From positions 2,873,501 through 2,937,500 of the forward strand of contig NC_089438.1 in NCBI RefSeq assembly GCF_026210795.1: DNA of 64,000 nt, in the 5' to 3' direction. The DNA comes from Rhizophagus irregularis. Taxonomy: Eukaryota > Glomeromycota > Glomeromycetes > Glomerales > Glomeraceae. The notes below the pieces were generated by a model that saw nothing but the letters and a program-made list of their open reading frames with translations, had not been told where the DNA came from and did no database searches. Below, piece after piece: positions 44,991-57,497 of this stretch. Made by a program: the position numbers and the translations under genes. The first letter of the stretch is position 1, and each line of letters opens with the position of its first letter.

Positions 44991-47900
44991 ATGTCCAAAA
45001 AATTGTCTAAAAAAATATTTAAAAAAGCGTTCGAAAGAGACTCGGATTATTATATTGATTGGTTGGAAAAATCGATTACCGAAGAATATTTTCATTATTA
45101 TGAATTTTCAAAGTTCGGAAACATAAAAGAAATTGGAAATAAAGCTACTTCAATGGTTTATCGTGCCAAATTGAAAAATATTGATCATTTTTATGTTTTG
45201 AAATCCTTTCATGGCAAATCTTTTAAAAATGTTGTCAATGAGGTATAATTTAAATAAAAATATATTTATTTATTTAGTTGTTCTTTTTTTTTTTAAAAAA
45301 AAAAAGATTTATTAATTAAAATATTAATACGTACAGGTAAAATTACACCAAAAAATTAGTTCTCATCCAAATATTATTCAATTTTATGGGGCCACAAAGA
45401 TAAAAGGCAGTGAGTAATAAAAACATGATGTAACGTTGGGGTGGTCAGTCAATTAAGTAAATCAAAACTATATGTGGTAACATATAAAATCTTATTATCG
45501 AATTTTTTGTGAAACAAAGATGTCGATCCTTGATTATGTAATATTGAGGTAGCATCATTATCGTAAATTGTTAAATTTGAGTCTTTAAAAATTGATGAGA
45601 AGAATGATGCTTATAAAAAATAGCTATGTTTTTTGTTGTAAATATGGCGAAAATATCTTCTCTTTATTTGGCCCTTTTGGATATCACATAATTGAAATAA
45701 GATTTCTTGCTTGAGATATATCTTTATCAGGTAATTCTTGTATCATCGAAATTAAATGGGATTTTTGTGGATTCTTATCATCAATAGGCGTCTCTTCATT
45801 AATAGATAACACTTCTTCATCAAAAAACACCTCTTCATTGACAGAATATACATCTTCACTGGTAGATGATACTTTTTCATTAGTTTTTCAATATTATCAA
45901 GACGTGATTTATTTGCTTTTTTTAAATGGAACCGGCGTTTGTATTATTTATATATACCCATAACTTACTGTTAAATTAGATGTACAGCTTTAACTATTTT
46001 GTATCTTAAGAAAAAAACTATATGAAAATCATTAATGCAACCATATAAACAAAGTTACGAAGCTATTTGTTACATTTAATATAAGATACCTAGTATTTGG
46101 TTTGAAGAGTCAAACTTTGATAGATAGATGGATTTTTAGTCTATAATGCTAGAAAATTTAATGGCTAATGTAAAAAAATGCTTCGTAACTTTATGGTCAT
46201 AGTTCATAAAAATTAATTAATACCAAAATAACCGAGAAAGAAGTTGTTATTCAATCTGGGCATCTAAAAAAATAAGCTTTACGTTTATATATATAAATTT
46301 ATATAAATATTATGTTGATCAAAAAATTTAAATAAGCTTATAGTTAGTTAACCACATATAGTTTTGATTTACTTAGTTGACTGACCACCCCAATGTAACG
46401 TATATAATTATAATGACTCCTTTTAATATATATTTATAAAATACGTTTATTTCACTCTTATTATACTGTAGTTGATGAAATCAATGAATGCGGCTTAGTT
46501 ATGGAATATGCTGATGAGAGTACATTAGATTCTTATTTAAATAAACATATTGTCAAACTTAGTTTGTACGATAAATATAGGTTAGCAATCCAACTTGCAA
46601 GTGCTGTATTGTATATGCACGAATGTGATATTATTCATCGTAATCTGGTAATATGTAATTATATTATTCGGTTTGTTACTTTAACATTATTTATTTAATT
46701 TTTGTTTTTTTTTAATGCAATTATAGAACCCAAAGAACATACTTGTACATCAGAAGAATATTAAGGTTGCAGGGTTTGGCTTAGCAAAAAAAAATTCCGA
46801 ATCAACTATTAATATACCTCAAATATTTGGTGTAATACCTTACATAGATCCAAAATTTTTGAGTAATCATAATTACGAATTGGATAAAAAGTCTGATGTA
46901 TATAGCATTGGAGTTTTAATGTGGCAAATATCAAGTGGACGACAACCATATTCTACTACGGACATTATTGATGATACGCATTTAATCTCATCTATTTTGG
47001 GGTAACAGAGAAAAATTTACTGTTGAAACTCCTGATGAATATAACCAATTATATGCGGGTAATTATGATTATATGATTTTTTTTTAAAATAAAAAATGAT
47101 AATTCAATTAATCGATTCATTTATTTAGGATGTTGGAAATATGAGCCAAATGAACGTCCAACTATGCAAAAAGTTGTTCCAACTCTTAATTTTTTATTAT
47201 CTGATGACTTTCAAGATGTTGATCGTTATTTATCTGATGATGATGATGACGATAATTTAATTGACAATTCTGCTAAATTTATTAAAAATGTCCTAAAAAA
47301 CGATGATATTAAATATATACCCTTTGGTAACTTAATAAAACCAGAACCACTAAATAAAGGAGGATTTGGATCTGTTATTAGGCCAACTTGGACTGAAACA
47401 AACGACTATGTAATTTGTAAAAAATTGACTAGAATGACATATGTAGAGCATAATATATTAGATGCTTTTATTCATGAATTACAAATCCATTTAAGACTTA
47501 ACGGTAATGACAGAATTATACGTTGTTTAGGTTTTAGTAAAGGTAATTTATAATAACAGGCATGATTGTTTTATTTATATATAATTTTAAATAATTTTTT
47601 ATTTAGATCGGAGAACAAAAGACTATTTACTTGTAATGAAATATGCTAATGGTGGAGATCTTAGAAATTATCTCAAAAATAATTTTAATAATTTGACTTG
47701 GGATGATAAGAAAAGATTAGCATTTCAAATTTTAGATGGATTATATTATTTGCACGATGAAAATATTTTACATAGAGATCTAGTAAGTAATATCTCATAT
47801 TTCGATTTTACAAATAATCAATTTTTAACTTAATAAATCTATTTATTATTTAGCATTCTAAAAATATTCTTATTCATGAAAATAATGCTAAAATCACGGG

Positions 47901-49053
47901 TTTTGGAATTTTAAAAAGTCGAAATAGCCAAGCTTCAAGTGTTATTGCTTATATGGACCCAAAGCGTTTGTTGGACACAAAATTTTCGTATACTAAATCT
48001 TCAGATATTTATAGTTATGGTGTATTAATGTGGGTAATTTCTAGTGGGCATCCTCCATTTAAAGATTATAACAATATAATTGAGCTTGTTTCTTTTATTA
48101 ATAATGGTGTTCGTGAGAAACCCGTTCTTGGTACTCCTATAGAATATGAAGAATTATATAAGAATTGCTGGATGCAAGAACCTGAACAAAGACCAACTAT
48201 TGATGAAATTATCAATGAATTCAAAAAAATGGACTTTCGTAATAGGTTAAACCCATCGGAATTACTCAATTTTATAAAAGATTATAAACTTACTAGATTT
48301 ATTAAAAAAGATGAATTAACAGCAATGACCGAAATTTATAGTAGCAGTTTTGGTAGTATTTCAAAAGCTATTTGGACTAAAACGAATAATTTAGTTGTCT
48401 GTAAAAAAATAAATAATAATGAATCAATTAATAAGAAACAAATTGAAGCTTTTCTTCATGAATTAGATATGCATAAGAGATTAGATTATTGTTCAAGAAT
48501 AATACATATACTAGGCATAAGTTTTGGTAAGCTTACATATTTTTATTTCATTTTTAAATAAAATTCGCTATTAATTAAAACTTTAATAGATTTAAATGTA
48601 CAAGAATATTGGCTTATAATGGAATATGCCGATGGTGGAGATTTACGTAAATATCTTAAGGAAAATTTTCCAGAATTAACTTGGAGTGATAAAATGAAAT
48701 TAGCTTATCAAATTACTGAAGGAATAAAATATCTTCATAGGGAAAGTATTCTTCATCGAGATTTACACTCTGGAAATATAGTAATACATCAGAGAGAAGC
48801 TAAAATTATAGATCTCGGTATTGCAAAAAGTACGAAAACTGAAACATATATTCATTCAGGTGTATTGGGAGTAGTTGCGTATATTGATCCTAAACGCTTA
48901 GAGAATTATTTGTACGAATATAATGATAAATCTGATATTTATAGCTTAGGAGTTCTAATGTGGGGATTATCTAGTGGTAGACCTCCTTTTGCTGATGAAA
49001 ATATTAGTGATAATCTTTTAAGAATTGATTTAATAAGTGGCCGTAGGGAATAA
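44991..49053 (+). CDS. triple kinase-domain gene with a frameshift and a nonsense codon; possibly a pseudogene
   Basis: Exons 44991-45242, 45337-45409, 46472-46647, 46727-47058, 47129-47542, 47607-47782, 47854-48526 and 48590-49053 join on GT-AG sites in consistent phase. Domain 1 reads HRNLNPKN with AGFG for DFG, so both catalytic Asp are lost. Domain 2 has GGFG, CKK and HRDLHSKN but TGFG for DFG. Domain 3 has CKK, HRDLHSGN and DLGIA (Lys and both Asp present) but a weak glycine loop. Lesions: one extra base in TTGGGG creates TAA at 47003-47005 (removing one G restores the frame into NREKFTVETPDEY), and GAA-TAA at 49051-49053 cuts domain 3 before its last helices, after which the frame still reads PDTPGEYLKLYKSCWDPDPD. 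A 958-bp transposon fills the second intron. The CT-rich leader at 44955-44985 fits a real start. Confidence 0.75.
45436..46393. mobile_element. 958-bp DNA transposon in a kinase intron
   Basis: Inverted ends begin TTGGGGTGGTCAGTCAA and match for about 45 bases (AAGTAAATCAAAACTATATG, then TGGTTAAC). A target duplication TGTAACG flanks it (45429-45435 and 46394-46400). It lies between the GTGAGT donor (45410) and the TGTAG acceptor (46471), so it can be spliced out. The minus strand at 45740-45890 keeps an acidic coding-like stretch (SINEE- and SSTSED-like), perhaps a captured exon. Confidence 0.9.
46037..46202. repeat. inverted repeat nested in the intronic transposon
   Basis: ACCATATAAACAAAGTTACG with following AAGCTAT is mirrored by ATGCTTCGTAACTTTATGGT at 46179-46201. 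It may be a small MITE inside the 958-bp element; no target duplication was resolved. Confidence 0.5.
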
Positions 49054-49690
49054 CCAGCACCTGATACACCTGGTGAATACTTGAAATTATATAAATCATG
49101 TTGGGATCCTGATCCAGACGTAAGACCAACTATTTATAAAGTTTTTAGTAAATTAGTTGAATTGGGAAAATGATGTACATTCAGTATTTTCAGAATATTG
49201 AATATGATAGAGATGATGACGACAATACACAAAGTAAGTATGTTATAATAATTTGTATAAATATATATTTTTTTGTCTAAACTTCTGATTATATATTAAT
49301 TGATTGTAAAATGAATTTATTTAAGATATTCGGAGCATTCACGATGACGGTGATAATGATACTGATATAAAAGGTAAAAATTATTTATTTTATAGTATGA
49401 AAAATTACAAATAATGACGTTGATTTTTAATTATTAATTTCTAAAAATGTAGATACAAAATTAAATGTTAACGATACAGGTAAAAAGTTGAATATACAGT
49501 ATAATTTTTTATTGCTTTAATAAATTTTTATATAATTTCTATATTGATTAGATAATAAATATATGGAAGACGATAATGATGATTTAAATAGTAAGTTCAT
49601 TATAATAAATGACTTGTTTAATTAAAGATATAACTAATATTTATTTATATTTTTAGTCCCGATGATTGTTAATTAAATTCTAGATGAGAT
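49054..49690 (+). pseudogene. orphaned domain 3 end and acidic tail exons of the triple kinase
   Basis: After the stop at 49051 the same frame continues with PAPDTPGEYLKLYKSCWDPD and RPTIYKVFSKLVELGK to a TGA near 49171. Tail exons then follow with intact splice sites: about 49180-49231 (DRDDDDNTQ), 49326-49373, 49453-49479, 49552-49590 (MEDDNDDLN) and 49657-49674. Exon sizes, phase and acidic content match the intact tails at 56527-56704 and 62475-62844. They have no open upstream frame to join unless the two lesions are errors. Confidence 0.65.
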
Positions 49691-49794
49691 AGTTTCATTT
49701 AAAGTAATTTTATTAACTTATTATCGTGAAATATAGGCAGTTTCTTATCTTGCACTTTTCAAAAAAATTTATATTTAACATGATACCTCCTTTC

Positions 49795-50470
49795 AATTAC
49801 AATGAAACTGAAAATCTTTTAGAATCGATCTAATAAAAGGCCATAGAGAAAAATCAATTCCTAATACTCCATTTAATCGAGCAAATTTATATCTTTTACA
49901 AATAGTTGAAAAGGAACAGTTTTTTCCAATTATTGTTTCCACTAATGTTTGATTTTTCACTAATGTTCGATAATTCACCAATTTTAAAAGTTTAATTAAA
50001 ATAAATAGTCTTACCAAATTTAATCAATTCTGATTGTTTCAAATTTGTTTTAGTTTGATTATACAGCATTTTCCCTAAAATTTTGATTAATACAGCAGAT
50101 GGTCTTTCACTTGGTTCAGAATCCCAACATTATTTATAGATCCAAAGTATGCATTATGAAGCTTTCATTCATGAAATAAAGATGCATATAAAATTGATAA
50201 AAAAATGGAATAGATTAGACGCAGACATACTACAGATTATTACACGTTATGGAATTCAAATATTTTATACATATTTAAAAAAAAGACAAATTGCCTTTAT
50301 TATGGTTATTGTTTGTGTACATTATGTTGTAAAAGAAATATTAAAAAAAATTTTAATAGCAAATGAGAATTTTTTGTTTTTATCCGAAGAGTTTTTTAGG
50401 ATATTAAAAATATCAATAAGCAACAAGCATTTTAATTTTACTTTAATTTCGGTCGAAATTTAACTTATCA
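49795..50470. pseudogene. mosaic of small kinase fragments on both strands
   Basis: Plus 49800-49890 reads NETENLLESI, a stop, then GHREKSIPNTP, matching ENENLLRI...REEPIPDTP of relatives. Minus 50140-50060 reads CWDSEPSERPS and AVLIKILGKML. Plus 50149-50200 reads YEAFIHEIKMHIKL, matching the EAFLHELDMHKRL helix of the N-lobe. The three pieces are out of order and inverted relative to one gene, so rearrangement, not simple decay, made this. Confidence 0.65.
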
Positions 50471-51539
50471 CTCATTAACTCTAGCCAACCCGATTTTCTT
50501 GTAATTTAGATAGAAAATATAATAATTAATTAATTTCATAATCTATATAACTATAAAAAGTCGGTGACTTACCGACTTAACTGAAACCAAATGTTAAATT
50601 AGATGCTATATGTTTAAAGTATAGTATATAACTCGCATTTAATAATAATACATTCCAAAATTGGGTTTATTATGGAATAATAACGAATAATAACAAAATT
50701 AGGAAATTTCTAATGTAAAGTCTCCATGTAATAAAATTAGACTTTTCAGTGTATTTGAGTCTAATGTATGTATATCTTAGTGATTTAACAACTTCAACAA
50801 CGTTGGTTTTTTGCTTTAGTTAATAATTCTGTTAAAACCCATCAGTTAAATCGGCACTAAGATTATCCTCCTGTATAAATAGTTTGAATTGCATAGCATG
50901 AAACGCGTGATGTGTCTGCACTCGATCTTATTTTATGTTGTAGTTAAAATAATTTGAATAATTTTATATTTTGAAAAATTAATTCTAAGTTTTACTAATG
51001 ATAATAAGTAATAGTTAATTGATCTAAATTAATATTTTTCAATTTATTAATTTTTTAATTAATAATTTATTTATTAATTTGTTTTTTTTTTGTTTTTTAG
51101 AATAAATTCTCTTTAATAAATCTTTATAATTAAAAAATCTGATGATATTTATAATAAATTAATTATGTACGACCTACATAAGACTTTTCCAGGGTCCTAA
51201 GAAATAGAAAAGGATGAATCAAAAGATATTAAAAAATTAAAAAGAAATATAAAAATAAAAAAAACACAAAAAATAAAATGATAGTGCATAAACTTAGTCT
51301 ATGAATTAATGAAATACTTGGGTTACACATAATAATATAGGCAGTTTAATTAATTTCTATACATATGATCTTCTTAAGACTTCTTGTAATGCATGATAAT
51401 TTAGATAATAAGGAAATGCGTATAACCAAAAAAATATTTCAAATGCTTATAATGCTTATTGTAAATAGCTGTTTGTTTTATATAAATCACGCATAAAATA
51501 TTTACATTCGCCAAAAGTTAGATACGATATATATTATAC
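50471..51539. other. gene-free stretch
   Basis: About 1.1 kb of A+T-rich sequence with no supportable gene or repeat structure. Confidence 0.4.
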
Positions 51540-51741
51540 AGTACTCCCGGTACTATTCAAAAAAGTCAGCTTAAATCAAATAGTACACCGGGGTACTGTG
51601 TGAAGAGGGGCGGGGTTACTATACAAGGCTTCCTGTAAATACGTTAAATTTGGTCAAATATCGAATTTTGGCCTAAATTAGCACCGGGTATTAATCAAAA
51701 ATATCAAAATTTGTAGCTGAATACTGTAGTACCAGGGTACT
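51540..51741. mobile_element. small inverted-repeat element beside a kinase relic
   Basis: AGTACTCCCGGTACTATTC at the left is mirrored by TAGTACCAGGGTACT at the right. Inside, ACACCGGGGTACTGTG is a third related word. No target duplication could be fixed. It abuts the kinase fragment beginning near 51759. Confidence 0.5.
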
Positions 51742-51758
51742 ACTTAAGCAAAAAGAAT

Positions 51759-52640
51759 AGAATCATGCATCATCCGATTTTCAATCCAAATTATTTGGAA
51801 TGGTTCCTTATGTTGATCCAAAAACCTTTAACAGGCGAAAAAATAATAATAACCAAACAACGCAAATATATTCGTTAAATGAAAAAAGTGACGTTTACAG
51901 TGTTGGCATATTATTGTGGGAAATATCTAGTGGTCAACCTTCTTTTTATGGTGAAAATTACGATGTTGGTTTAATTTTAGAAATTTCGCAAGGTCATAGA
52001 AAAACAGTTGTTCCTGATACACCTGAAGAATATGTAAAAATTTATACAAGTAAGTAAAATTTCGAGTTAAATAAATATAATATTAAAATAAGATTAAAAT
52101 AATAATTATAGAATGTTGGGATGGTGAGCCAGATAATCCGTCCAACAATATATCAAGTAGTTGATTGGTTAAAAGAAATCATTATAAAATCAAGTATAAT
52201 AATAGAAAGGACATGTCCCAGTCCCAGTCACAACACCGCCTTTAAGTATCAATAATTCATATTCACAAGGAGATTTATCTAGACTTATTCAACAATTTAA
52301 TGAAATGAATACAAATGATATTAATAATATAATTGGATCAGAAAAGCAAGAAAAACTTTCATATGAAAAAGATTTTAACAGAATAATTGATGAAATAAAT
52401 GAAATGATTATTAAATTAAAAAATAAAGAATTAAATGGAAATCAATAGAAGAGAAAGTTACTGAATATTTTGATAATTATAATATTGATTCACAAGAAAT
52501 TTATAATTGGTTATTAAATAATCAAAATAATTCAAATTCCATTTTTTTACTAGAATATTTTTTAATTACATGGAATTAAAACAAGAGAAATTAATGAAAA
52601 AGTATTTAATTCATTTATTGATGCATCAGAAAAAAATTAT
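51759..52640 (+). pseudogene. kinase C-lobe plus linker of a kinase-Sel1 gene, truncated at both ends
   Basis: From about 51759 the frame reads NHASSDFQSKLFGMVPYVDP, NEKSDVYSVGILLWEISSGQ and VPDTPEEYVKIYTS, then a donor at 52054. The next exon (from 52112) has ECWDGEPDN and shifts one base at RPTIYQVVDWLKEI. The linker typical of kinase-Sel1 proteins follows (LIQQFNEMNTNDINNIIGSE near 52275, INEMIIKLKNKEL near 52400, YFDNYNIDSQEIYNWLLNN near 52470-52525), with a TAG at 52446-52448, a gap in the LGI-type repeat region, and an end at FIDASEKNYAL near 52640 where Sel1 repeats should begin. The N-lobe and catalytic loop are missing. Confidence 0.8.
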
Positions 52641-54102
52641 GCATTAACCAGCGGAAATTTTTTTTTTCCGTAAATTTTTTAATTAATTTTTCAGTTTAAG
52701 CTTTTTAAGCCAATTTTTTTTTTTTTATAAATTCTCTTTTAGTTTTTTTCAGTTTAGGCTTTTCTTGCGATGTAGTTGCTTGTGTAAAATTAGATCGTTG
52801 CAACGTTCTTAAATAAATTATAATTTTAATATATCGCAGATATATGGTTATACGATGTAAAAATGTTTTTATTTTAATTATCCAAAATTGAGATTTTTTT
52901 ATAACAACCTAGTTTCACATTGTACTGATTAGATATTTATGTTAATTCGTAATTCGCGTAAAGCAATCGGAGCATCGTCTCGAATACTCCAAATCTGCGT
53001 TTCTTACATAGGTAAATTGCATCAATTTTTGACCAAATCGATTGAATGTTGACTGGAAAACCCTTGACATATACTCTACTATATTCATATATTTAAATAA
53101 CTTTTAAAAACTTACCATTAATGTTTCGCAAATAATTTTAAAAGTTGTCAATCAGCCTAAATATTAGCAAAATCGCCTCACAAATTTTTGCCTAATAAAA
53201 ATATTAGCTAAAGGTCTTAAATTATGTTCATACATACGATTATTAAAAAAAAAAAGTAATACTAAAAACATAAACTAGATAGAAGAGATCTTTCTGAATT
53301 CGATCAAAGAGTGAGAAAATGTACTCCTTGCCATCATTCTGACATAATTCTCACAATTGCCAATTAAAGAGAAATTAGAAATATTTAGTTTATTTTCATA
53401 ACAATACATGTATTCTTTAATATTCCATTTTATGGATTTGTAAAAATAAAATTATGCTTAATATAAACAATTTAAAAAAATAAATTTTTAGGAATGCTAC
53501 TAACAATGTTTTTTATGTGACATTTCAAAATTCTAAACTATTTTAATTTTCATTTTCGCGGTAAAATTAATATAACGTGATTGTAGATCATCCGATCACA
53601 TGGTTTACTACAGGGGAGGACAGCCGCCTAAATTTATAAAATTATTTTTTCTCGCCAATAAGATTTTCAACTAGAAAACTGCTAAATAGGGCGTGGATTA
53701 TTATTTATAATCATTGAAATATCTTGGTGTAAGCACGACTATTCAATTATGTAATGTACCGATGTACGACTAATGTGGTGTAATTTTTAATTTAATACGT
53801 ACGACCCACATTTCAATTTTCAATACATAAAAGGGTAGTTTAGTGTGTAGATCAGTAGTGCTAATAGTATGAGCGTCGATCTCTTGTTACCTATTTATGG
53901 TATATATTTTTCGGGAATCGGAGTCCTTGTGTTTGACGTCGTAATCATATGAGCTTAGGTGTTATAAATATACTCGCCACCCTTAAGTGGCGAAAGAAAC
54001 CCAATTTTTGTATTTTTGAACTGATTTTTATATTAAAACTCGCCTTTCAGGTTTCATAAATTAAAAATTCTGCACACATTGATAAGATTATTTTCAATAA
54101 TT
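52641..54102. other. gene-free stretch and promoter of the next gene
   Basis: No gene. The last 250 bases include a more G+C-rich patch (GACGTCGTAATCATATGAGC, CTCGCCACCCTTAAGTGGCG) and should contain the promoter and leader of the gene starting at 54103. CTCGCCACCCTTAAGTGGCGA is an 8-base-arm palindrome and might be a control site or hairpin. Confidence 0.4.
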
Positions 54103-56704
54103 ATGGAATTGAATTGTAATTTACAAGATTCTAATAATGATATTGTTGATGAGCCACAAGATCTATTTGAAGAAATCCAAGGTAAATTTCATCGATGAAT
54201 ATATAATAAATAAATATAATCTTAAATAAATTTTACCCTTAAATGAAGAACTTCCATTATCTTTACATGGGATATGCAAAAAATGTGGACAATCAAGAAG
54301 TCATTATCGATGGTGCCAATCATGTGAAAGAAATCAATGTAAAGAAAATTTCTCAAATTGGACTAGTGGAAACGAGATAATTGATGAATTTCTACAAAGT
54401 TCACAATTAAATTCTACGAGACCTCAAACATTTTTAGAATGGATTCCTTTTGAAAGACTTGAAAATATAAAATATTTAGATGAAGAATTTTATAAACCAA
54501 CAAGAAGTACCATATATTCAGCTATTTGGATAGATGGACCAAGAATTTTATGGAATGAAGAAAATGAACAATATGAGAGATCTAAAATTCAAGTTCTTAT
54601 CAAGATGTATAACAAGGATCAAGTCAATAAAATTATAAATGAGGTAAATAAATAATTAATTTAAAATATTCATATAATTCATTAATATACGTAATTAATG
54701 CATATTAACCGGTATTTATTTAGCTTAAAATATATTTAGATTGTCATACACAAGATTGTGATTTATTAATTCAATTTTATGGGATATCTAAACACCCTGA
54801 AAATAATGAATATTTTATTGTAAAACAATATTCTCAAAATGGTTCGTTATATGATTACGTTTTAAAAAATTTCAATAATTTGAATTGGGAAATAAAATTG
54901 CATATGCTTCTCTATCTTTCTAAAGATTTGAAAGCTTTACATGATTCTGGATATGTTCATAACAATTTTTATCCAACAAATATATTAGTATTTGATAATA
55001 ACTTATGTGCAATAAGTACATTCTCAAAATGTCGTAAAGATTTACCTTTATCAAACACAGATGATAATTATAAAAAAGCTAACGATATATATGAATTTGG
55101 AATGATAATGTATATTGTTGGAACCGGATATATTCCTTATGACTTGACTTGTGCTCAATCATTTGATAGTAATACATTTTTAACTCTTTATAGATTAGCA
55201 CCAAAATTTTCTAAGAATATACCAAAAAGTTTCAAAGAATTAATGGAAAGATGTTGGAATCCTGTACAAGAATTATGCCCTGATATTAATGAAATATATA
55301 ATAACTTATTGCACTGGTGGTCGTTCATTTATCATAAGTGTTTGAATTCAGTATGTATAGAATTTCTTACTATAAATAATAGAAATTATTCTAAACCAAA
55401 ACCTCCATTAAAACCACATAAGACGAAATTAAAAGAAATAGTCCTTCCAAATAAAAAAAATTTGGAACCATCAGAATTGATTGATTTTATTATAAATAAT
55501 CATTTCATTAAATTTATTAATATAAACGAATTAACAACAATGATTTCTATTGGTGATGGTCATTTTGGAACCATTTGGAAAGCTATTTGGAAAAAAACGA
55601 ATAATTTAGTTGTTTGTAAAAAATTAAAAAATAATGAATCAATTAGTAAAAAACAAATTGAAGCCTTTCTTCACGAATTAAACATGCATAGAAGATTGGA
55701 TTTTTGTTCAAGAATAATACGTATATTAGGTATAAGTTTCGGTAAGCAATTTTTAAACATTAACTGACATATCATGATTACGTTATCATGTTTACTCAAT
55801 ATTCGTTTATTTATTTACAGATGAAAGTACAAAAGAATATTTACTTGTAATACAATATGCTGATGGTGGTGATTTACGCAAATATCTTAAATGTAATTTC
55901 TTAAGATTAACATGGGATGATAAGATCCGATTTGCTTATCAAATTACCGAAGGAATAAAATTCCTTCAAGGAGAAAATATTCTTCATCGAGATTTACACT
56001 CTAAAAATATAGTAATACATCAGGGTGAAGCTAAAATTATTGATCTTGGTATTGCAAAAAGTACGGAAACCGAGACACATCTTCATTCGGGCGTATTTGG
56101 AATGATTTCATATATAGATCCTAAATTATTAGAGGATTATACATACAAATATAATGATAAATCTGATATTTATAGTTTAGGAGTTCTTATGTGGGAATTA
56201 TCTAGCGGTTATCCTCCTTTCATTAACAATGAAAATGAAAATCTTTTAAGAATTCATTTAATTGGTGGTCGTAGAGAAGAACCAATACCTGATACACCCG
56301 ACGAATACTTGAAATTATATAAATTATGTTGGGATTCTGAACCCGAAGTGAGACCAACTATTAGTAAGGTTTTTACTAAATTAGGAAAGATGTTAGGTAT
56401 TCAAGATGATGCTAATGATGATAATGACAACGATGATAATAATGATATAAAAGGTAAATTTATTTAAATTCAATTTATTTTTTTTGTAATAATGAAATAA
56501 ATAATAATCATTGTTTAAAATTTCAGATTCTAATAATGAACAGAAAAATGACAATAATACAGTTTACGATGTTCATAATGATTGCGATGATTTATTCAGT
56601 AAGTGTAATTTACTTTTTGTAGTAATGTCACTATTTAAATAATATAAATATTAATTATTCATTTTACTGTATTATTAGTTCCATCTGATGACGATGATCA
56701 ATAA
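54103..56704 (+). CDS. tandem pseudokinase-kinase with cysteine motif and acidic tail, intact
   Basis: Six exons (54103-54181, 54249-54643, 54724-55741, 55821-56453, 56527-56598, 56679-56704) join in frame for 740 residues, all introns GT-AG. C36/C39/C49/C52 form CX2C-X9-CX2C, a possible zinc site. WTSGN and LEWIPF lead into kinase-like domain 1 (about 91-385), which has HNNFYPTN and STFSK at the HRD and DFG positions and has lost the APE segment: a pseudokinase. Domain 2 (about 405-700) has GDGHFG, Lys457 (VVCKK), HRDLHSKN Asp555, DLGIAK Asp572, DIYSLG and CWDSEPEVRPT, all needed for catalysis. The tail is Asp/Asn-rich and comes from exons of 72 and 26 bases. It is the best-preserved model for the relatives at 29-1790, 30013-37240 and 62475-64000. 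Substrate unknown. Confidence 0.93.
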
Positions 56705-57497
56705 TATATTTATTTTATTTAATTGAAAACATAAAATACTCAAATCATTTTATATATTTAAATATTATTTTAAACTAAAGGCAAATTACAATCATTTACA
56801 AGTTACAACCATTATACTATATTTGTTTAATATTATCATAAGTATTAATATAATAATATTATCACGTACATAATAAAGTCATGATGCTTTGATTTAATAA
56901 TTGATATTACTTGTCTTTTCAACCATTTTCTGACTTAAAAGTAAAAAAAAATTAAATTTAATACTATCTGAAATATATGGTTCCAAATTACCGAGATGCA
57001 CTGATCAGGTAATGATAGTGAAATCCTTCCTCATGACTTCCTTTAAACATTCTTCGTAGTAAATAAGTGAAGTCGGAAGAATCCCAATTGATTATATAGG
57101 TTAAATGTAAATAATGCACTAAAGTGATTAATTATGTTGAATTTGTTGTCGACTTGTCACTTTCACTAGAATCATTTTCACGGTGTAGAATTTCTATATT
57201 TCTAAATAATAACCATAGTGTCACTATCGCTATATTAACAGTAAAGCCATTCTTTTAGTTTTTATTTTTACGACTGCATGGAACACACACATACAGACGA
57301 TACAGCCACTTTTTTAAACGATCGGTCTAAAATAGCCGCAGTAATTAATCACATGACTATCATTATGGAGTAACGTAGATTGGCTAAGTGCGTCACATTT
57401 ACGACATTTGACAACGTAATACAGGTACAACACAACACAATAAAATAAAAGGTCGTTTGAATATTCATTGTCTTCTCTTTTTCAAAAAAAAAAAAGA
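56705..57497. other. intergenic region, upstream of the F-box gene
   Basis: No gene is seen. CACACAACACAATAAAATAAA and the A-run immediately before 57498 look like a fungal leader. Confidence 0.4.

Noticed and set aside
57468-57497. Extended N-terminus for the F-box protein
   Set aside because: No ATG in the extension (the first codon would be TTG), and the family start MSKLNRDI is at 57498.
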